The translations under genes were made by a program, and so were the position numbers. The notes beneath the pieces were generated by a model that worked only from the letters and a program-made list of their open reading frames with translations, was not told the DNA's origin and ran no database searches. From NCBI RefSeq assembly GCF_019097595.1, contig NC_080710.1, positions 7,957,780 through 8,021,779 on the forward strand: a stretch of DNA of 64,000 nt. The letters run 5' to 3'. Every line of letters starts with the position of its first letter. Positions within the stretch are counted from its first letter, which is position 1. This document shows positions 34,721 to 47,356 of the stretch, piece after piece. The DNA is from Hemibagrus wyckioides. Its lineage: Eukaryota; Chordata; Actinopteri; Siluriformes; Bagridae.

Positions 34721-36327
34721 CAGTATCTCACAAAAGTGAGTACACCCCTCACATTTTTGTAAATATTTTATTATATCTTTTCATTTGACAACACTGAAGA
34801 AATGACACTCTGCTCCAATGTAAAGTAGTGAGTGTACAGCCTGTATAACAGTGTAAATTTGCTGTCCCCTCAAAATAACTCAACACACAGCCATTAATGT
34901 TTAAACCGCTGGCAACAAAAGTGAGTACACCCCTAAGTGGAAATGTCCAAATTGGGCCCAATTAGCCATTTACCCTCCCCAGTGTCATGTGACTCGTTAG
35001 TGTTACAAGGTCTCAGGTGTGAATGGGGAGCAGGTGTGTTAAATTTGGTGTTATTGCTCTCACACGCTCTCATACTGGTCACTGGAAGTTCAACATGGCA
35101 CCTCATGGCAAAGAACTCTCTGAGGATCTGAAAAAAAGGATTATTGTTGCTCTACATAAAGATGGCCTAGGCTATAAGAAGATTGCCAAGACCCTGAAAC
35201 TGAGCTGCAGCACGGTGGGCAAGACCATACAGCGGTTTTACAGGATAGGTTCCACTCAGAACAGGCCTCGCCATGGTCCACCAAAGAAGTTGAGTGCACA
35301 TGCTCAGCGTCATATCTGGAGATTGTCTTTGGGAAATAGACGTATGAGTGCTGCCAGCATTGCTGCAGAGGTTGAAGGGGTGGGGGGTCAGCCTGTCAGT
35401 GCTCAGACCATACGCCGCACACTGCATCAAATTGGTCTGCATGGCATTTGTCCCAGAAGGAGTCCTCTACTAAAGATGATGCACAAGAAAGTCTGCATAC
35501 AGTTTGCTGAAGACAAGCAGACTGGATTACTGGAACCATGTCCTGTGGTCTGATAAGACCAAGATACACTTATTTGGTTCAGATGGTGTCAAGCGTGTGT
35601 GGCAGCAACCAGGTGAGGAGTACAAAGACAAGTGTGTCTTGCCTACAGTCAAGCATGGTGGTGGGAGTGTCATGGTCTGGGCCTGCATGAGTGCTGCTGG
35701 CACTGGGGAGCTACAGCATATTGAGGGAACCATGAATGCCAACATGTACTGTGACATACTGAAGCAGAGCTTGAGCCCCTCCCTTCAGAGACTGGGCCGC
35801 AGGGCAGTATTCCAATATGATAATGACCCCAAACACACCTCCAAGACGACCACTGCCTTGCTAAAGAAGCTGAGGGTAAAGGTGATGAACTGGCCAAGCA
35901 TGTCTCCAGACCTAAACCCTAAGGTGGGGGAGCGCAAGGTCTCTAACATCCACCAGCTCTGTGATTTCATCATGGAGGAGTGGAAGAGGACTCCAGTGGC
36001 AACCTGTGAAGCTCTGGTGAACTCCATGCCCAAGAAGGTTAAGGCAGTGCTGGAAAATAATGGTGGCCACACAAAATATTGACACTTTGGGCCCAATTTG
36101 GACATTTCCACTGAGGGGTGTACTCACTTTTGTTGCCAATTGTTTAGACATTAATGGCTGTGTGTTGAGTTATTTTGAGGGGACAGCAAATTTACCCTGT
36201 TATACAGGCTGTACACTCACTACTTTATATTGTAGCAGAGTGTCATTTCTTCAGTGTTGTCAAATGAAAAGATATAATAAAATATTTACAAAAATGTGAG
36301 GGGTGTACTCACTTTTGTGAGATACTG
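34721..36327 (+). mobile_element. Tc1 transposon with 240-bp IR/DR termini
   Basis: The element is 1607 bp and starts CAGTATCTCACAAAAGTGAG. Its inverted repeats are 34721-34960 and 36088-36327, both 240 bp. TA target duplications lie at 34719-34720 and 36328-36329. Each arm carries two copies of a GTGAGTACACCCCT-type direct repeat (left 34737 and 34921; right 36115 and 36299 in reverse), the IR/DR layout of Sleeping Beauty-like elements. The well-matched arms suggest a fairly recent insertion. Confidence 0.95.
35095..36082 (+). pseudogene. Tc1 transposase, inactivated
   Basis: A cut-and-paste transposase lying inside the Tc1 element. The N-terminal part (from ATG 35095, MAPHGKELSEDLKKRI) has the paired-like helix-turn-helix DNA-binding region (KIAKTLKLSCSTVGK), followed by HGPPKKLSAH and a second helical region. 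The catalytic part shows LWSDKT (first Asp) and YDNDPKH (second Asp). Two lesions are visible. The frame changes near 35523, consistent with a short deletion before DYWNHV. At about 35920 the motif after SPDLNP lacks roughly ten codons, including the IEHLW-type segment that holds the third catalytic residue (Glu). Either lesion alone should abolish activity. Confidence 0.9.
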
Positions 36328-37232
36328 TATGCAAGAATGTGTCATATGAATATACAGATACTATCAAGAAAAGTTGCTAAATGAGGATCTAATATTTCCT
36401 CAAACAGTATTTGTCATGTTTTTCTGGAATTGCTATTGAAAGGAAAAGGATGTGAAAGTTGAACAGAGTGTCAGGAAAACCAGAGTCAGATAAAATATTA
36501 GCAAAACACATTAACTAGGAATGGATTAGGACCAGGATGTGTTTCTGTTCTTTCTTAATCACTTTTATGAGATATCTGTGGCCTGAGAATGGCTAGATCA
36601 ATCTGTTTGCATTGTGAATGCAGAGGAAGGGTTGAGACGCACAGAGGCAACATTAACAGACAGTAAAAATGAAAAATGGATCAATTTTTACCTGTAAAAT
36701 GCATTCATTCATTCATTCATCCATCCATTCATCTTCAGTACAAAGTGGGAATACATGTTGGTCATACATTCAATCATCACACACTCTTCCACACATATTC
36801 TACGTTCACACATACAGCGACTCACAACATCACAGTGACCGGAAATCATTTTTTTCAATAAGAGCTGGTGACTTCCAGTGACATGAGTGACAGACACCGT
36901 TAGCGACTACAAGCTTTGTCTACAAGTGTGTCCAGAGATGCAACAAAGTTGAGAGAAGATTAATTTTATGCAAATATGGAGTGATTTGGTGCAATGATTA
37001 CAAATGTGTAATGAGGACAGTACAGCACATGTGATTCATGGCAAAGAGCACACACTGCTTCTACTTCATCTTGTATGATATGATGCATTTATTGTATATA
37101 ATCTTATATACAAACACCAAATCATCCTCCAGACTGTTCACTTCTGAACCACTATATGATTTGTTGTTTTTTTATAGAATTTTATGTGAATATGTTAAAA
37201 ACAAATAATTTGATATGTATTGATATTTTTGA

Positions 37233-37233
<1 letters not shown>

Positions 37234-37303
<70 letters not shown>

Positions 37304-37304
37304 A
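37234..37304. repeat. (TATC)n microsatellite
   Basis: About 17 tetranucleotide units. Confidence 0.96.
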
Positions 37305-37679
37305 TTTTTTTATCATTTCTGGATCAGAGGAAAGGAAAGAATTCTATGATCAAGCACGGCATAACAGATGATCATGAGGTTCAGTGAATCATAAATTTTA
37401 AAGCTGACCTTTGACCATGAGCTGATCTCTGGAGATGAATCATAGTGGATAAACTGCTAGAAATGAAGGCAGAACATCTGTTACACACTGTGTGTGTGTG
37501 TGTGTGTGTTTGAGGGGCATGTTTTTGTATCTTGGTTTTATACCAACAAGTAAACAAATATGTGTATACTGCTTTTTCATTTGAAGCTTTTCATTTCCAA
37601 GCTGTGTTTTCGTTTAGATTTAGGTGTAGCATAGCTGTAAGAGACTTAAGACAACTCTTTCTCTCTCTGTCTATCCCTC

Positions 37680-37712
<33 letters not shown>

Positions 37713-37826
37713 TTTTCTGTCTCTCTCTCTCTGTGTGTGTGCTCTTAAATTGAGATTCTCAATGTTTGCTTTGTTCCTGCTTACACCATAAACTCTAGGT
37801 GTAGCATAGCTGTAAGGTCCTTAAGA

Positions 37827-37828
<2 letters not shown>

Positions 37829-37885
<57 letters not shown>

Positions 37886-38021
37886 CTATTGCATAAACTC
37901 TAGGCAATATAACTCATCATATATAGTCTATAGTCTGGGTCACATGTTCCAGTGTTTCATACCAGCGTTTATTAATCTTAGAGATAATGATCTCTGTGTG
38001 TGTGTTTGTGTGTGTGTGTGC

Positions 38022-38058
<37 letters not shown>
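37829..38058. repeat. (TC)n and (TG)n microsatellites
   Basis: TC run at 37829-37871 passing into TG, then a second TG run at 37996-38058 with a few CG/TTTG interruptions. Confidence 0.9.
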
Positions 38059-38062
<4 letters not shown>

Positions 38063-38950
38063 CACAGCACTGTTATATAAGCCACTTTCCACGCTTGGAA
38101 TGCTATACAACTTCAGCGTGTTCTTAAACGCTTAACCGAGCACAAGCACAGCATGAAAAAAAGAAGAAGAAAGAAAGAAAGATAAAAAAAACACATCAGC
38201 GTTGAATTAACACCAACAGTGTTGAAGGGGATCTTGCAAGTGTTCACTGATGCACCAGCAAGTCATGACAAACAGCAGCCGACGCGCATTAAGAGCTTTT
38301 CTTTCTGCCTTTGTGCAGTTTCACTTTGCCAGACTGGCACGTTTAGACTTGCTGTTTTCAAAAGTCTCATGCAGAGATCACTTCAGATGCCCTACTTCAC
38401 TGTTTTTTTCTTCCCTCCGATGCAAAAGCACCGTTTCCCATGCAGACTCTTCGCCTATAAAAGATTAAACCCCAGCTAAATAAAAATGTATGATCTATAA
38501 ATATTAATACAAAACCCTTTGTCACAAGCGGAATCCAACCTTTCAATAATTAACCGTGTTTTTTTGTTCAAGTTCGGTGTGAAGAACTACTAGACTAGGA
38601 AGTTTATTTTTTTAGCAATCAATTTTAAAGTTAAGTTTCTATGATAACTCCATTCTTTTATTGAAGCACGCAAGGTGCAACCTGAGCCAGGGCTTATCTC
38701 CATGGAGACAGGTGACGCAGCCGGGACCAGCGCGCGTGCACTCTGAACAAAATTAGCGCTCGAGCTGCACTGTTTTAGGGAAATTAGGCTATTAGAAAGC
38801 CAATTATGCACCTTGCTTGGTTTTCTGATAATCAAATAGCAAGAAATAAAAATGCAGCGTGGAATATAACCCAAGTTTACCATCGCAGGTAGGCTGTAAT
38901 GCCGATTGAATAACACGCAAAACATGTCGAGGCTCCGCCCCCCAGCCGTG

Positions 38951-38958
38951 ATAAATAG
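38951..38958 (+). promoter_or_regulatory. TATA-like box of the two-Ig-domain gene
   Basis: ATAAATAG lies about 90 bp upstream of the ATG at 39043, within a GC-richer stretch (38690-38950). That stretch also holds the palindromic TCTCCATGGAGA (38698-38709). Confidence 0.5.
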
Positions 38959-39042
38959 CCAGAGCAAACTTTCGCTTTAGAAGTTTATTTTCAAACTCTA
39001 AAGGAGGAAGAAGTGAGCATCAGAGAGAGAGAGAGAGAAAAT

Positions 39043-40225
39043 ATGAAGATCTCCGTTGTGTTCACCGCCGTGATCCTGGCAATCCTGCGGGACAGCACGG
39101 GTAAATATCTTAAACCTATAATCATAACATCCTGACTCTCTTCATTTCTGTTTACTTATTTTATCGCTGTGGATTTTCTAGTATGTTCTTATTCAAATCT
39201 GCCATGACATAGCCTCCTGACCTTCCTGATGAACGTTTAGAGGTTAAGAAATATTAATAGTAATAATAAACAATGCAAAAAATAGCGCGTGCGTATAAGG
39301 AAGGTGCGAAAATACGCAAAAAAAGAAGTAAACTATACTCACTAAATATCTAAAACATCTGAAACTCTAAAAACTGCACAAATCCTGGTTAATCTGCGTC
39401 ATTTTATTGAATTAAGGAACACTATCACGAGTTCTGTTCGTGAAGAACAAAATACCAACAAAGCTTATGTACCTAGAATCTAAAATGGGAAGAGAAAGTT
39501 GAAATGTCACCGAGTCATATGAAGGAAGTGTGTGTGTGTGTGTGTGTGTTTACAGTCTTCTGCACAATCTCATGTCAATAACAAAGAAGCCAGAAAGCAC
39601 CTGGATTTCCCCCACAGCCTATCAAACTGCGCCATAACCTCGCGCATTCTTCTGTTTCCTGTTTCTGTCTATGCAGCTGAACAGGATTGTTCACTTTTAT
39701 TTCCTTAAATGAATCTCTTCCTTTCAGAGAGAAGCTCTGAGGATGAACGTCATCTACTGTAAATAAAAAGCAGAACAGTAAACTTTGGGGCAATAAATCA
39801 ATGGGATTTTCATTGCTCTTGTAACTCAGAAGTGGCTATTCATTTAAATTCTATGGGATGCTGTAAATTAGTGGTTATTAAGTTTACATCACACCTCCGG
39901 AGTTGGCGGTTCAATTCAAAGCATCTGTGTGTGTGTGTTTAGAGATTCCTTTGCTGTGGAGGGTTTCTGTCATGTTCTCTGGTTTCTTTAGCCAGTCCAA
40001 AGACGTGCGCTGTAGGCTGATTGTTGTTGTTGTTGTTGTTTTGGCTGCTCCCTGTTTGGGGCGTGGTAGGCTGATTAGCATGTCAAAATAGTCTGTAGTG
40101 CACGGAGTGTGTTTGTTGAGTGAGTCTTGTGATAGGTTGGCATCCCGTCCAGGATGTCCCCTGCCTTGTGCCTTGAGTCTCCTGGGATAGACTTCAGGTT
40201 CTAGATTTATACACGCACACATGCC

Positions 40226-40258
<33 letters not shown>

Positions 40259-41051
40259 GAGTAGACAGTTGGCCTATTTTGTCTTCTGAACATCAGCACT
40301 TCACTCTTCCTACAGTCTACAAGTCCACCATCTTGTATATCTACTTACACACGTGACTGTGTTTTTATACTGCAAATGCCACTGGCACCACAAGAGCATG
40401 ACTGGCACAAAATTCAGGAAGTTCCCTTGATTGTTCAGCTTAACAGCATGGAAGGAACCGAGGCAGCTCTATCTCACCAGCCAAAAACGTTCACAATAAC
40501 ATGGCATTTATATTCTAGTAATAATCCGTGTCCATTAGTATGTACATTACTGGTCCAAAAGATAAGAAAATAAAAACAAGAAAGTATTTTGCTGTTAAGT
40601 CAGTAAACAATAAACAAAGTGTAATTGTTGTGAAACTTACTTCCTCTGTTAAAACTTTTTATGGTTTGTAACTTAGTAATGTAACCTGTGGAGCAACGAG
40701 GCTGTATAGATTGTGCATAACTCCTTTCTGGGCCAGAAAAGAATCTGAAAGTATCCAGAATTCACATCTAATATTTCATATCAATATTGTGAATTTAAGA
40801 TATCTATTTAAGGTCATTCTTTGAAATGACATGCTTGGAAACAGTTGCGGTTTAAATAAGTAACTTATTACTTTGCAGGAATGTAGTGTATAATATTACA
40901 TTACAGCAACACAATGGAGTAGTTTAATATTTTAATATATGATTTATCAAATGTCCTTTGTGTTGATTAATCGAGGTCTCTTGTGAAGGTGAAAGATGTT
41001 TAAATTGAAATGAATACACTAGCATATTAGTCATTTTAAATTATTTATTTA

Positions 41052-41118
<67 letters not shown>

Positions 41119-44100
41119 CAGAAATAAAGCAGGAATCATTTATTAATAGACTATTCTTGAGATAATAGACATAATATCTAACTCATTGGTTCTGTGCTAA
41201 CAAATTTATCACTGTCTGTTAACTGTTGAAATAACAACATATTATATGTTTAATTTTTAATTTGTGTGTGTGTGTGTGTGTGTTTTGCAGCTTCTCTGTT
41301 CGTGCAAGGTCCTACTGAAAGTGTCATGGAGGGAGACAGAGTGACTCTGGAATGTCTTGACTCAGAATCTGAGATGAACATGACCTCAGTGCACTTTGAG
41401 AAGATGTCACGGGTGAGAATTATACATTAGTGAGAAAAAATGTCTCCATTATAATATACATTTAGCTTTAAATACCAGGAAGCATGAAGCAAACTAAATG
41501 ATTATTAAGCTGCTTTCCTTTTATGAATCTGAATAGCTGATTTGATTAGATATTTTTGTGCCAGTTCGAGACGGTTCACTCGGGTGAGTCATTACAGTGG
41601 TGATCAGGCCTGAGTGTAAACCTAACTGAGCAAAAGGACAAAAAGCAGCAGATTTGGGTTTAGTTATTTAGGATAGCGGTTCAAAAGAATAGCCTGAGCA
41701 AATGCCAGGGAGCGGTGTGTGTTTTAGGATGCCACAGAGAACATTTATCACTTTGCTTAATTAACACATCAGAGCAATTGGCCTTGGGAGGATTCATAGC
41801 ATCTGCCACAGCACAGAAACTGTGTTCAGTGGCATTGAAACGCAATGTTCATTAATTCTACAGACCTGTGCTCTGTAAAGCTGTCGAACAAATGAAAAGA
41901 TTCTGTCGTATGAAATCTGTGTGGCAAATGAATGGTGTAGTCCAGATGTAGTCAAATTTTTATTACGTAGGTTTCACATGAATGTCTTTCTCTTTTCCAT
42001 CCAGCACATGGACATGTGGCACCGGCTGGATGGCTATGGCTATGGCAATGGCTACGGCTATGGCTATGCCTTCCGCCGCTGTTTCTGGTATGATGCGGAC
42101 GTGATGAGAGAAGATGGCCGTCTGCTTCTTACAATAACAAGAGTCCAGTCCTGGTCTGCTGGAATGTACCGCTGCATGTCTGACAACATCACTGACCTGG
42201 ACAATTCATCACTGCCTTTTAAGCTAACAGTGCACTGTGAGTTCTTTTAGCTTATTAGACAACTCTGGGTTATTGTAAACTCCTAGGGTTAAAAAGCTGC
42301 TCTATCCCACTTCTATATTACACATGTGAAACCTTCCTCTTAAAGCAGGGATTAGAAGAATGATAATCCGGGGTTAAGTGCAGTGTGAACAGCCCTATTT
42401 GTTAGCACTGCATGCCTCATTGACAACATGTCTTATGGTTGTATCTCTTCAGCTTAATTATTATCAATATAAGCAATATTTATGGACACCAAACGGCAGG
42501 CGAACAGATGCGACTGCAAGGTGGAAGTCATGTGACCACGATTAAACCAGCAGTTTAGACCTTGTGTCTAAACACGGGTCACACGTTAAAGTTTGAACGC
42601 TCGTTCGTCGACATGAACTTGTGACCTGCGTAATTAAAAGTTTTGATGTAAGTTTAATTCAATTTATCTTATTTTTTAAAACTATTTAATGTTTATGGCA
42701 ACTGGCAGACATACATATCCATAGCGACTTCCAGAAGAGCTTTGAAGTCTCTCTGTAATTATCAGTATTCTTCAAATTCTTCAAGAAAATGATTACGATC
42801 ATTTTACCCACAACCCAAATCAGGTTTGTCAAGTGTCTGGAGTTTAACATGTAATTACAAAACACAAGCTGAGCGCAGGCCCTGATGTAAGATGCCTTGT
42901 GTGGCAAGTGCATCTCCTGTGACTACAGTTGAAACGATATTGCTCTTGAGAGCCGAGGCGGAGGGAAAATTATTGTACTTTCAACATAACAGAACTGGGC
43001 TTGATATTGAGTGGGGGTTCTGCTGTGTCTCCGAACAAGTCGATAATGGTGGCTTATCAGAAAATCGCAGCAGGGTAGATGGACGGATTAAAGGAACGGG
43101 TCAATACACACATATATGAAGAAAATACCCATTTCATGTATTATTCCGGTGAGCCAAGACTTCTTAAACCATAATTATTATTTCTATTGATCCATCTCTG
43201 TAAGAGCGCTGTAAGACCGGATTTTTTCTACAGTAGTTCTCGGAAGAAACTCCCATAGTGCTTCAATGTAGCATGATCTCATTATGTGAACATCCCACAT
43301 GGTTCTTGTGTAATTATCAGTTTAATATGTAGGATCTCTGACTGCTAAATTTACACTTTTTTCCCTAGTTCCCGCTATATCAGTCTTGTCTGGTACATGA
43401 CATGCAGCAGTCTTTTACAAAAAAAAGGTTAATATGTTGTTCCTGCAGAACACCGTGACATTTTGACTGACCGCTCATGCAGTCTTTTAAGCCGGCTTCA
43501 CAGCAGATGAATTTCAGCCCGATTTAGCTGGATCACACGTCGACTTCTTTGGTGGAGATTTCAAAAAGCATGCTCACTGGCAACCCATTTAGTCCCATTT
43601 TGACCAAAGACATCTGATAACAAAGTTCTTGCATTGTGTCAGAAATTTTTGATTTATATCTCAACACACGAGTGTTGCTTTGAGGTCTATCTAAAATCCA
43701 CCAATAAGAAGATGGTATAGGATTCCCTAAACCTAAAACAAAGCATGCTAATAGAAATAAATATACCTTTATTTCCTCAAGCTCGGGGGAAGTATCTTGA
43801 CTGATTTTCCGTAATCACGTTTAATATTGTTAGAGGATCTTAATCATATAATCTGAGAACTGAGAACATGTTAAAACACGATCTGTTGATGTGTGAATTT
43901 GCAGAGTGTAAAAACAAGCTTTAGAGGGACTTCCCAGTGCTTTCTATGTAACGTTACAAATTATTTATTTATTTGTTTAACATTTGAGTAAACATGCAGA
44001 TATTACGCTTCACCATGTTTATCATAACTCGCCATTTTTTGGCTTTATATTAACCCTCCATCCGTTGTTTCGTCTTCTAACCTCCTTAGATTTGCGAGAG

Positions 44101-44871
44101 GTGACTGTGAACCGAGCCAGCTCCAACATGTTCTATCGCTACCTCGCCCCAGAGGATGAGCTGCGTGTGCCACAAGGGGACGACGTGGAGCTGGACTGCT
44201 CTACCACTGCGTCTGAGACTCCTACCTACTCCTGGCTTAAAGAGGTACTAAACATATAGAGATGATGAATACGTTTACTCTGATCACTGTAGAGGGAGTT
44301 GGTGTTTATATGGGATTTATTTGCCTCCTGGTAATGAATAAGATTTGTAATTTGAAACCCAAGATACTCTGAAACACATGAGCAGCATGGGAATTGTAAT
44401 GAAATACACCCCAAAGCCATGAGAACCTACACTCCTCCAATGGAATTGTGATCCCCAGCATAAAAGATTGCACCCTGCTTTTCTTAACGGCCTTGTCATC
44501 TACAGAGTAAATAATAATAGCGTGTAAATGGGACCCTGTGGTGCTCCTTTATTAAGATTTAAGAACTCTGCTGAACACCGTCAGTGAACAGAGTACATTA
44601 GAAAAATCAATGAAGAAGACACTCCATGACAGCAGGTTCTCAGGGTGACATAATCACCGATTCCCATGATGGGACTCGTTGTAGAATTCTTTTTGATTGA
44701 AATGGGGACTTTTATGGGAATTTTATGGGAAAATGGTCCCTTGATCTCTCACCCAGTTACAGTGTCACTGATTGTTAAATGAGCTCCAGTCCTTATGTAA
44801 CTGCAGATATGCCGAGTTTTATGCATGAAGCGCAAACTGGAGGATGACCTTATTTCAGCTTTTGTTTTGGA

Positions 44872-44934
<63 letters not shown>

Positions 44935-45112
44935 GTGATTTAGAAATTAGCTTAAATCTTACTTTGGTTTTATTCGATTTTGTTTGTATGCTTAAATTAT
45001 GTTCTCGGTTTACTTTTTAGCAGTGTCTGTTCTGTATGTGGGAAGCATTGTGGCTTAGTGGTTAGCATCATTCTCTCACACTTCCAGGGTTGGGGTTTTG
45101 ATTCCTGCCTCC

Positions 45113-45146
<34 letters not shown>

Positions 45147-47356
45147 GAGTTTGCATGTTCACCCTGTGCCCTGGGGGTTTCCTTCTCCAGTCCAAACACA
45201 TGTGTTCTAGGCTGACTGGCATCTCTAAATTGTGTGTGTGCATGCGATTGTGCCCTTTAATAGAGTGGCATCTTGTTCATGGTGTGCCCTGAGTCTCCTG
45301 GGCTAGGCTCCAGGTTCCCTTTGACTTAGTAGGACAAGCGGTGTCGAGACTGAATGCATGTTCTGTATGTTTCTTTTTCCTCTATTTTTAACTGTTACAA
45401 CACAGGATAAATCTGTGTCTGTGTTCTTCTGCAGGGAGAGGACTGGATAATTCCCTCCAGTAAGCTAAAGCTGAAGCATGTGAGTGTGGAGAACAGTGGG
45501 AAATACACCTGCACGGCTCAGCACCCAACTGTCAGCTCCCTCATCAAGAAACGGACCATCAAACTCACCGTCCTCCCAAGTTAGTTTCACCTACATGAGG
45601 CACCCAGTAACAAAAAAATCACATTGCTCCGTGATCTGAACTGATGTTCATGTTAATGGTTAGATATTTAGATTTGAGTGTGTGTGTGATGAGTTTATGA
45701 AGAGACACTGGAATACACCTACAGTTCAGGGTTAGGTAGAGCTGTGGGGTGGGTAGAGATGTGCTTAAGAAGACTGAAAGAGTAACGAGGAAAGAAACAA
45801 CAGAGACAATAATTCTTCTGCTTTCTGTTTCTCCATCACAGAGGAAGCCCCATGGTATGAGTCAACAACTGGGCAAATTTACCTCATCATGGGTGCAGCA
45901 GTGACAGTTCTCTTCGTGATGATCATCGCCATGATGGTCTTCTTGTGCCACCGTTCCAGACGGAACAAGAGCAAGGGCCCGATGTAAGTACTGATTTGAA
46001 TACACAACAAGTGAGGTGCCATTTAGCTCTGCTAGCTCTTCATTTTTAACATTTAAGGTATCTTTGCTGACAATATTTGCATCTTGTTCTTGAGTAACAG
46101 GATTAAACAGAACAGGGCTTTGGCACAGAATTAATTGTGTCTGAACACATTAAGGACTCTACTGATTTGCTTCGGATATATTTTTAGATTAGTAATGATC
46201 TATAATTTGGTCACTTAATGATCACTCAATATCTATATCTAATAATAGACACTGAAAATAAAGGATCAGTGCTTTCTACCAATCGCTTGTTGTTTGGAAT
46301 GATGCAGTATTGTGTAGAAAATGTGAATGCTGGGAATATACTGTATCAGAGTGCTGAATGTGTTCAGGGTTAAGATTAAAATGTACATTTTTCATAACCT
46401 TTAAATGCTGACTCATGGGAAGGGAGATAATAAATTGATTCACACATGAATGCAAAAAAAATATGGATTTGTATTAAAATAGATTATAATGATTATGTTA
46501 TAAGGTATATTATAGAGGGTTAAGAGAGATACAATGCTATGTATATTACTATTAACGTTTAATGTTTTGAACATGAAACCAATAATGAAGGATAGTTTTA
46601 TTAATGCATTAAGATGAAATATGGATGCAGGTTCTAGAGGCAGCGGATGCAGGTGCAGATTTCGTTTACTGTAGAGAGCAAACGTGAACAAGAGACGGAT
46701 CAGGTAGACACCGGGTGCTGTACAAGACCCTAGAGCTGATTAACTTGAACGTGATTTAGGTGCAAAGCAGTCATGTGGTGTTCAGTGGCTGATGGGAGAT
46801 GTAGTCCTGTGACAGGTTGTTCGGAAACACACATTTTTATTATACTTTTAAATATGATTTGGACACAAATGATGCCCCAGTTGATGAATCACCTACATAC
46901 ATCGTCTCCATTCCCTTAAAGGTGTTACAAGATTGCTATTTTATTTCATCCTCATGGCTTATTATGGGATATTACTAACACGTTATATTGGTAGATGATT
47001 AGGAACAGTTCAGATTGCAAAGACGAAAAGTAACGATAGACTTGAGGACTGATGGTCCTGTTCCATTGGTAAAACGCATTCATTTTGTAGTTTGTATGAG
47101 GACCAGTGTGCCGCGATACTCGATACTCGCAGTGCTGTTAAAAAGATCTGTGCCTCCCTCACTAGTCTGCTTCATACTCCTTCTATTCCATTAAGCGTTC
47201 TTTTTTTTTTTGTTAATAAATTGCTCTCTGTCTCTATGCCTCATTCTTATCTTTTTCTCTTTTTTCAGTGATGACCAGTCCCAGAAGAAGCCTATCTACA
47301 AGAACAGCGTGGAATCTCTGAATTCCACCGCTGGAGACAAACAGCCGCTGGTGTAA
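39043..47356 (+). CDS. Two-Ig-domain type I membrane protein, 313 aa, seven exons
   Basis: Probable cell-surface adhesion or receptor protein. Exons: 39043-39100, 41291-41412, 42005-42236, 44090-44244, 45435-45579, 45842-45983 and 47269-47356. All junctions are GT/AG and the frame is continuous. Residues 1-20 are a signal peptide. Residues 24-137 form a V-type Ig domain (Cys41 with WSAGMYRCMS Cys117), split by an intron after residue 60. Residues 140-236 form a C2-type domain (Cys174, Trp186, SGKYTC Cys215), also split. A transmembrane helix spans about 250-273. The 40-residue basic then polar tail ends KQPLV and has Tyr295 but no clear ITIM/ITAM. N-glycosylation sequons lie at Asn49, Asn121 and Asn127. 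An odd Gly-Tyr repeat occupies residues 70-81. It resembles ALCAM/MCAM/JAM-type proteins in general shape only; I cannot assign an orthologue. Confidence 0.85.
39880..40205 (+). repeat. SINE copy (5' truncated) in intron 1 of the Ig gene
   Basis: Keeps TTTAGCCAGTCCAAAGACGT, TAGGCTGATTAGCATGTC, TGGCATCCCGTCCAGGATGT and TGAGTCTCCTGGGATAGACT, the same order as in the copy at 45046-45350. It has an internal GTT run. Confidence 0.6.
41057..41114. repeat. (TA)n microsatellite
   Basis: About 28 TA units in intron 1 of the Ig gene; self-complementary. Confidence 0.96.
42245..44080. other. Intron 3 of the two-Ig-domain gene
   Basis: No extra exon is recognised. A reverse copy of the dispersed fish repeat motif (GGCAGACATACATATCCATA, GCGACTTCCAG) lies at about 42702-42734. 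Confidence 0.5.
44872..44934. repeat. (GAAA)n microsatellite
   Basis: About 15 GAAA units in intron 4 of the Ig gene. Confidence 0.95.
45046..45350 (+). repeat. SINE with tRNA-like head, near full length, with internal (TG)n
   Basis: Starts TTGTGGCTTAGTGGTTAGCA and continues with GAGTTTGCATGTTCACC, CAGTCCAAACACATG, GCTGACTGGCATCTCTAAAT, TGAGTCTCCTGGGCTAGGC and AGGACAAGCGGT. It lies in intron 4 of the Ig gene. Confidence 0.75.
45990..47260. other. Intron 6 of the two-Ig-domain gene
   Basis: AT-rich; no further exon or known element recognised. Confidence 0.5.

Larger units (their letters stand above)
36335..38580. other. Intergenic DNA rich in simple repeats
   Basis: No gene is supported. 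It contains (CTAT)n at 37234-37304, CT-rich tracts at 37664-37730 and 37829-37871, and TG tracts near 37490 and 37996-38058. Two near-identical short blocks (TAGGTGTAGCATAGCTGTAAG) precede CT tracts at about 37620 and 37797, a small tandem duplication. Confidence 0.6.
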
